This document shows positions 57,438-64,000 of a stretch of 64,000 bases of DNA, piece after piece. The stretch covers positions 5,938,501-6,002,500 of the forward strand of contig JAZGTN010000037.1 of the NCBI GenBank assembly GCA_037783415.1, written 5' to 3'. A program made the position numbers and the translations under genes. The stretch's first letter is position 1; each line of letters begins with the position of its first letter. The notes below the pieces were generated by a model. The model worked only from the letters and a program-made list of their open reading frames with translations, did no database searches and was not told where the DNA came from. The stretch is from Leptasterias polaris. Taxonomy: Eukaryota; Echinodermata; Asteroidea; Forcipulatida; Asteriidae.

Positions 57438-60400
57438 ATGGCGGCAAGAATGTCGTCTGCGTCGTCTGCCAGCAGAATGAACAATCCAGCCAGCAGTGCC
57501 AGTGCCTCAGCTACTGATGACACGTCGTAAGTGAATAAATAAACTTTAAATTAACGTCTTTGTTGTTGTTGATGTTTGAGGACGGTTTATTTGTTCATTT
57601 GGGGTGAAAAAATGGGCAGGACTACATAGGCCTAATTGTTGAAGGGGTGGTATGTTAAAAACGAAAAAGATTTGGCAAACAAAAATTTGCGTGTGTTCAT
57701 AAAAGATTAATAAAAAAATCTGAGTCGGTCACTGTAAATTTTGTTGTGCTCTTTCAAAATATTGGGTGAGTTGGCGTGGAATGACCCACACAGTATTTAA
57801 TTTTGAATTCTAATAATTATAAGTTTACTTTGGAATATTTATTTTTGGAAATTGTCTAAATTACAGTTATTGGAAGACTCTACAACTTCAGGCCGATGGA
57901 GAGGTGTACAGTGTAACACTTGATTCACCAAGTGCACAACGAATAATTAATGGAGGTACAAAAATAATCATAATTGTAAATCAACATTCGTATTTTATAA
58001 TTTATAATTTTATAATGCTTCTTTAATTAAAGTAGTGTTGACTGACACATAGTTGTCACACAAGTATGAGTTGAATACAGCTACAAATATAGTACGCTTT
58101 GCAGGGTGTGATACTGGCCCGATGACTAATGTTTGTATCAAACATATTGTTGCTATGGGTCTACCAATCAGAAACTATGATTCAAGTTTGCTTGAACTTG
58201 AAGATAAATTTATTTACTGGCTGTGCAGATATTTCACCATGAACATATGGTGTTTCGTGGTCGAGCGGATAGACTCAAGCTCTAGTGTTTCTGTACAGCA
58301 GAGTGTGGGTTCAAGTCCCGGTTGTGACACTTGTGTCCTTAAGCAAGAAACTTAACCATTATTGCTTCATCTTTGGATGGGATGTAAAGCCGTTGGTCTC
58401 GTAAAAGATTGGCTGCATATTGCGCCACTGCACCTTGTCAACAATTACAGGGTGCTATCTAAAGGAATAGGTCTCATACGTAGCTCCACATACCTTTGAA
58501 GCGCCTCGAGCGTCACCGAGTGACGGATATGAACGCTATATAAGAAGCCACCTTTAATTAATTAAGTAATTAATTTTTCAGGCTTTCAGACAAACATACA
58601 CTTGCAAATCAAGTTAACATGCCTAAGTCACAACTAATGCAAATAATGTTTTTATCTGTAATTGTAGATAATGAATTGGCCCTGATGGTTCTTAATAATG
58701 CCAAAGAAGCTATGAAAGGTAACATTATAATCATAATTTGTTGATTTATTTAAATTTATTTTACCATTTACAATAATCAGTTTCATTTTAATATTTGGTT
58801 TTATTCTTACACCATGTGTGTAAAGCACTGTATACTCAGTTCTCTCCAGAGTCCTGTGTCCAGTCATACTGCTAATTCTATTTTCTTAATTGCAGACTTT
58901 GTTTACTCTGCTATCTTTTTATGTACTAGTTGATATCTGTCCTAAGAACTTTATTGCCTTTTTTTATAGGGCCACTCAGTACCAGTATACATCAAAAAAC
59001 AGCCCACAAGGAAAGATGTTCCAAAAACTGTATCAACACAAGGTTTGTTTTGTAATTTGCATTTGTTGTCTCTTGTGTTTCTGAAAATTTTCATTATATA
59101 TTTGCACAGTTGTAATCTATAGAAATTATTATTTTATTTCTTAATACTATGCAAATATGTTCAGATGCACATTGCAATAGCATACAAATGATAATAATAA
59201 AACTTTGTTAACAATTCTTTAAAGCAATATAATTTACAACAATAAAATATAATGAATATTTTACACACAAGTTTTAAAAACATAAGAATTTAAAGAAAAG
59301 GTGTATAAATGTTAGCAAGCTAATTGTATGTACATGTACGCATTTTTTTTTACAAGATCACATGAAATGTCTGTTTGTAAATTGAACATTAGGCGTAGCA
59401 CATCAGTTTGAGGTATTTGCAAATTTTGTTTGTATCACAATAACAATTCTCATTTACCTTTCTGTGTTTATTTAGATAATGAACTGGCCAGGATAGGAGT
59501 AAACAATGCCAAGGAAGCTGTTGAAGGTAATAAATATATTTTCCCCCTTTAAAACCTTTCATTTCATTCTACTTGGATGGTTCCTATAAGAAGGGCACAT
59601 TTTGTTACATTGTTCTTTTGTTATTGGCTATCATTTATACACTTATTTAAGGGGGACTTTAAATAAAAAAATACTTATTGCTTCCAAAAATGCTGCTTTA
59701 TTAGTGAAAATGTGTGTCAAACTTTCCGAAAATGTCCCGCTGATTGGTGGCCATTGAGAAAGTTTTTCGTTGTGATGTCATGAACCAGGGTCAGCCACAA
59801 GCAGGGCACTTAGGTCTGACCTGGGTAAGCCACATCAATGACTTCAGAGCTAATCGACCCGGGAAGCTAATCAAATGCACCCAATGATACACTTGTCCTT
59901 TAGTGATTTCAAAACACATTATATTTGTTTTTAATCTCATCCAGGTCCTGAAAGTCTTCGTCACGAATGGACTGATGGTGAAACAAGAAAGATAATTGAA
60001 AGCATGACTAGATTTGACAAAGAAATGAGACAGACTAAATACAAGAAACCCATTTGGAAGAAGATTGCCAAAGAGATGGGCATTTCAGCAGATAAGTGCA
60101 AAGATAAGATAAAAGGGTTAAAGAAGGGCTACAGAAACTACAAACAAAGTTGTTCGAAGACAGGAAGTTCCCCCACCTTTTATAAATGGGCTGATGAAAT
60201 GCACTCAGTTATGCATGGTGACCCCACAGTGAGACCAAAATATACATGTGACAGTGAGCTCAATGAGACACTTGCCTTATCATCGGATGAAAACACTGAA
60301 TCAGATGCAGACTTAGGAATACCTAAGGCAAAGAAAAGAGTTTCAGGTGGAATTTTCAACAAGCGTATCAATGACCTCACAAATTATATGAAGGAAAGAG

Positions 60401-60480
60401 ATAGTAATATGCTCTCCTTCATGCAGACTATGCATAATGAAAACAAACAAATTCTGGAAAAACTAATTGAAAAACTGTAA
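57438..60480 (+). CDS. Harbinger Myb/SANT-like DNA-binding protein, five exons
   Basis: Exons 57,438-57,526, 57,867-57,955, 58,668-58,718, 59,476-59,526 and 59,945-60,480; predicted 271 aa. In these elements the Myb-like protein helps the transposase bind the ends and enter the nucleus. The start is MAARMSSASSASRMN, followed by a Ser/Ala-rich leader. The last exon has the trihelix/Myb-like domain (HEWTDGETRKIIESM, PIWKKIAKEMGISADKC, LKKGYRNYKQ) with spaced Trp and aromatic residues, an acidic stretch, and a C-terminal helix (NLSFMQ-like, ENKQILEKLIEKL). Exons 3 and 4 are both 51 bp, same phase, and encode near copies (DNELALMVLNNAKEAM and DNELARIGVNNAKEAV). GT-AG junctions and frame are consistent throughout. 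Confidence 0.82.
58251..58575 (+). repeat. tRNA-derived SINE in Harbinger intron 2
   Basis: The head (58,251-58,330) resembles a tRNA with a long variable arm (GTGGTCGAGCGGATAGAC; B box GGGTTCAAGTCCC). The body has GTGTCCTTAAGCAAGAAACT and GATGGGATGTAAAGCCGTTG. The 3' tail has GAACGCTATATAAGAAG and then a short TTAA repeat, similar to the LINE tail at 53,646, which suggests that the SINE uses the machinery of that kind of LINE. Confidence 0.75.
59790..59884 (-). repeat. Harbinger-family MITE end inside intron 4
   Basis: GAGCTAATCGACCCGGGAAG followed by CTAATCAAATGCACCC is a diverged, internally deleted copy of the element's own left end, inverted. Its opposite end was not identified. Confidence 0.55.
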
Positions 60481-60575
60481 ATAACCAATCTCTTAATGTT
60501 AATTCATCTGATGATAAGGCAAGTTTCTACATTGTTTGCTCACTGTTTTTTTAATATGTAATGGTTTTGTGTCAT

Positions 60576-60783
60576 TTAAAGGCAATTGGTGTACTTTTGG
60601 TAATTTTTTAAAACAAGTACCATCACTTGGTGGGTGTATCTCAACATATGTAAAAAACAACAAACATGTGAAATTGTTTTGCTCAATTGGTCATTGATGT
60701 TTTTAATATCAATAGCTGTCCTGTACTCTTTACCAAGAAAGTTATAATGTCATTCATTTTTGGAGTAATTACCCTCCCTTTAA
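60576..60783. repeat. TTAA-flanked MITE between the two Harbinger genes
   Basis: TTAAAGGCAATTGGTG...TAATTACCCTCCCTTTAA, 208 bp, imperfect inverted ends with TTAA on both edges. It belongs with the X/Y/V group by its end sequence and sits in the space between the convergent stop codons. Confidence 0.65.
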
Positions 60784-60820
60784 CTGAAGAGGACTAGAAA
60801 ACCCATACTCAAATTATCCT

Positions 60821-62877
60821 TTAAAGGGTACTGATTAGATGTACAAGCTCGGCTCGCTTCACTGTACCATCTTGGTCATCTCTTACAGCTTGGTTTCTGT
60901 CTGGTTGTGGTTCATCGAAGTTCATCATATCATTTAACATAAGCTCATCCTTCTGTGCTATGCATATGTTATGAAGAGTGCATGCTGCCAAAATAGTTGA
61001 TATAAGGAATTCTAAGTCACTTGCATCAAATTGGCTTAGTCGACGAAATCGTCCCTTGAGATGTCCAAAAGCACGCTCAATTACCTGTCTAGCAGCACTC
61101 AACTCAATATTGAACCTTCTTTGGTTTCTTGTGATGTTGCCGTAATCTTTAAATGGGGTCATCAAGAAAGATTTGAGGGGGTAGGCTGAGTCACCAATTA
61201 AATATTTTTCATCAAGGAACTTATTTGCTGATGATGTGTACATGCTTGAGTTACGGAAAACCCTCGCATCATGGCAGCTACCTGGCCAGCCACACATAAT
61301 ATTGGTAAAGATAAGCTGATGGTCACACACCCCTTGGAGGACAATTGAGTAGTGATGCTTACGATTAAAGTAAGCCTCTGGGTGACTTGTTGGTGCTTTA
61401 ATCCTGATGTGGCAGCCATCTACTGCTCCAATGATGTTGGGGAGGGCACAGAGTTTTGCAAAACCAATAGCATTGGCATTCTGCGCTTCAGTGGTGTTTG
61501 GCCACTTAACAATTGTTGGCATCAAATGCAACTTTACTGCATTAGCTACCTTCTTGCAGCATTCATGTGCTGTTGATTTCGATAAGTCAAAGCGGTCAGC
61601 CATAGAACGAAAAGATTCCAGATTGCCTGCATTATTGATTAAAACAAAACAAAATTGCATTAAATGGGGAATAATGTTATTTTAAAAACAAATGATGGTT
61701 TATTAATTTTTTTTAAAAGCACTTGTAGCCAACAAAGGCTTAATTGAGCCAGACACTCAATTGTATCAACACGAATTACTTGTAAAAAAAAATGAGATGT
61801 CGAGTTTATATTTAATATTTATTATTATGTAGCCCTATGCCTAACACCGGTTAATTTATTTATGTGAAAAGCAGAGACTAACACAATTTGCAGGAATTAT
61901 TTTATTACTTGTACAAAAAAAACCAACACGTAGAACTGTTTACATTGGGTGCAAATTTAATATTATGTAGCCAAATGTACTTGCTATAAGTATGCTCAGT
62001 CTGAAATATTTGTTGATATGTATAAACCAAATACCGGTTAATTTATTTATGTGAAAAGCAGAGACTAATACAATTTGCAGGAATTATTTTACTCTACATA
62101 TAGTACTCAACTATACTGGCCTTGTTAACATACATATCACACCAGTGTCCATAAACTGCATTATTTAAATATTTAAATATTTAAATATTTAAATTTATTA
62201 TTTAAATAGCTTCAATATGTTGATTTTAATAAATGAATTGAAAGTATTGAAAGTAAAATCACTATTTGTTGTACAACTTGATTTACTTTGTTTAATAGAC
62301 TGAAGAAGAAAAATTGATTGTAACTTGTATAATCATTTTTATGATCATGGACCAAACAAATAAGCTCATCAAAATGTAGACCTGTGTTTTAAATAAATGA
62401 GATATGCTTGACCCCCACATGCAAATAATCAGGCCTAGGCCTAACACCAAGCATCAGACTCAGAGACATACCAAACAGTCGAAATATACCGTCTGATGAT
62501 TTTTAAATGAAACTATTAGACTTACCAACATACCACAGGAATACCAGGGCTGACTTCTCTACTGAGATTTGTTGTCTCCCTGGAATTTGTTTCTGTACAA
62601 ACTCCGGGCAAGGGCCAAGCTTGCAGAGAAATGCCTCAAAGGTCTCCTTTTCTAGTCTGAAGTGCTGTTTGAAATCAGTAGGCTCGTATAATAGAACGGT
62701 AGACTCGCAGTATTTCAATATTTTTGGCACCTTTTCACGTCTGCTTGTAATTAAATTCAAGTACAAACTATCATTTTTACTCATTTGATCAATACACTGA
62801 ATTTGGTCTTTAATTACTGTATTAATAGAACGAAGAGAAACAATCGTTGCTACTAATTTAGACTTACGCCTTTCCAT
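60821..62877 (-). CDS. Harbinger transposase (HARBI1-like DDE nuclease), two exons
   Basis: Exon 1 is 62,877-62,526 and exon 2 is 61,626-60,821, joined by a GTAAGT donor and a TGCAG acceptor in phase; predicted 385 aa, normal for the family. Exon 1 is helical, with a conserved start-proximal region and LGPCPEF. Exon 2 begins with a helix-turn-helix (FRSMADRFDLSKSTAHECC). It then has the DDE nuclease: IIGAVDGCHIRI (first Asp), GWPGSCHDARVF, YLIGDSAYPLKSFLMTP (second Asp) and RQVIERAFGHLKGRFR (Glu). All three catalytic acids are present. The intron of about 0.9 kb is A/T rich and includes a near-repeat of ACCGGTTAATTTATTTATG (61,847 and 62,033). The protein may be functional. Confidence 0.9.
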
Positions 62878-63076
62878 TTTAGCGCTAGCAGACGACAGTG
62901 GACGATTGTTGTGTTTTTGAAAAATTAAATGCCGCGCCGATTCCGCCGCCGACCTTTGACACTATCCCATATCTCACCACGAGGGGGCGAGTGATCGTTC
63001 GATTAGCTCATGGTTAGGGGCTCACCCGGATGAGCCCACCAGGGTCGACCCGGGGAAGCTAATCGAACGCACCCAT

Positions 63077-63253
63077 AATAGACCTTATGCATTGACGTCA
63101 CCAAGCCGCCATCTTAGAGGTAAACTGATGACGAAACAATGGAAACGCGCTGATTTGTACGCGCAGCGCACAGGACTGACCAATGAACATCTTCCTTTTG
63201 ACCTCTAGGCGAGGGCGCCCTACTCAAATGACGTCATATGCATAAGGTCTATT
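63077..63253. repeat. Small MITE abutting the Harbinger right end
   Basis: AATAGACCTTATGCATTGAC at the left and ATGCATAAGGTCTATT at the right are inverted repeats that continue into TGACGTCA on both sides. 177 bp, starting three bases after the Harbinger target duplication. Confidence 0.75.
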
Positions 63254-64000
63254 GTTGTAAACATACAATTTAGCGATGGAACATTTGAAAGTAAATGAAA
63301 ATAAATACATTTAACATATCAATGAAGAAGACCCGAGAATAAGACCTTATCTCAGTTGCCAGTTCCTTTTATAGAATTTACCCAAATACAACGTACATTG
63401 TAATCAATAAGCCTGATGATAGCACAATTCGGGCGTGATTTGCAAATGGAGTTTAAAGAAAAAATAATAAAAACAATAATTTTTTCAAACATCCTTTTAA
63501 CGCATGGCTTAAAGCGTTAATTCCTCTGAAAACAGGTTTAATTTTGTTTATGTTAAAACTATTTGTATCGTATATAAAAATTGAAAATCGTATTAATAAA
63601 AAAAATTGATGTGAATATTTTCATTTTCAAAAAATAGAGTCTTCGTTCGACTTGTTTTCTCGATTTCGATACACGCGAGACTTGCACGGTCTATTACCAA
63701 CTTCCTTATGAGTTTACAATGGAAGACCAGTTATCTGAAATAATGTGTTCCAATGTTCCTAATTACTGTTACACGATGGCGTACTTGAATCATCAATCTG
63801 TTTTCCCTGTGATCGGTCTCATAATTCATAAAAAACTTTAAAACCTGTATTAAAAGGTGTATTTCTAAGTTCAAACACATTGAGAGTCTTATTGGTGGAT
63901 TCTTGCACTATATAAGACTCCAAAGACCATTATAAGACTATGATAATATTCAACTTCTGAAAGGTAAAAACAACAACAATCATAATCTTTTAAATTATTG
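63254..64000. other. AT-rich flank
   Basis: Nothing recognised; no convincing ORF, repeat or RNA gene. Confidence 0.4.

Larger units (their letters stand above)
57241..63073. mobile_element. Autonomous-looking PIF/Harbinger DNA transposon
   Basis: 5833 bp. The first 33 bp, starting GGGTGCGTTCGATTAGC, are exactly repeated inverted at the right end, and ATA flanks both sides (3-bp duplication). The left end contains a second TIR-like word (GGTGCGTTCGATTAGC) about 50 bp in. It encodes both proteins that Harbinger elements need: a Myb/SANT-type DNA-binding protein on + (57,438-60,480) and a DDE transposase on - (60,821-62,877), tail to tail. Both coding sequences join without a stop or frameshift. 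It carries its own passengers: a SINE at 58,251-58,575, a related MITE end at about 59,790-59,884 and a TTAA MITE at 60,576-60,783. Confidence 0.93.

Overview
The window looks like nuclear DNA of a marine invertebrate deuterostome, most likely an echinoderm. The reasons are a spliced vertebrate-like histidine-catabolism gene, single-exon rhodopsin-family GPCRs of a type expanded in echinoderms, frequent TAGGCCTA-like words, and a dense mix of DIRS, CR1/L2-like LINE, Harbinger, hAT and TTAA-flanked elements. The species cannot be named from the sequence alone.

Layout. From 1 to 8 kb lies the 3' portion of imidazolonepropionase (AMDHD1) on the + strand: six coding exons with canonical GT-AG junctions, the first exon(s) lying off the left edge. 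Its introns hold a G-rich 39-bp minisatellite, nested TTAA-flanked MITEs, a tRNA-like repeat and a hammerhead-like core. From 9 to 16 kb are a MITE, a 5'-truncated LINE (minus strand), an intronless class A GPCR, a large foldback element, and a THAP-domain exon facing an acidic exon on the other strand.

The main structural feature is a direct segmental duplication: copy A is 16,243-34,152 and copy B is 38,836-50,893. Each copy carries the same 386-aa intronless GPCR. The copies differ by clean mobile-element insertions whose empty sites are visible in the other copy. A has a 1006-bp hAT-like element (8-bp target duplication), a 4214-bp CACTA-like element (2-bp duplication) and a 1095-bp LTR-like unit (4-bp duplication). 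B has a 571-bp solo LTR (4-bp duplication). Between the copies is a truncated, inverted third copy of a 1.85-kb transposon (called Z here) into which a decayed DIRS tyrosine-recombinase retrotransposon has inserted. This may be a real, very recent duplication or two haplotypes assembled in tandem.

From 53.6 to 55.8 kb is a CR1/L2-like LINE (minus strand) with its 3' tail. From 57,241 to 63,073 is a complete-looking PIF/Harbinger transposon: 33-bp identical inverted ends, a 3-bp target duplication, a five-exon Myb/SANT-type DNA-binding protein and a two-exon DDE transposase, placed tail to tail. No candidate for a wholly new gene system was found. The most informative observations are the insertion polymorphisms between A and B, the intact Harbinger element, the group of TTAA-flanked elements, and the structured repeats.
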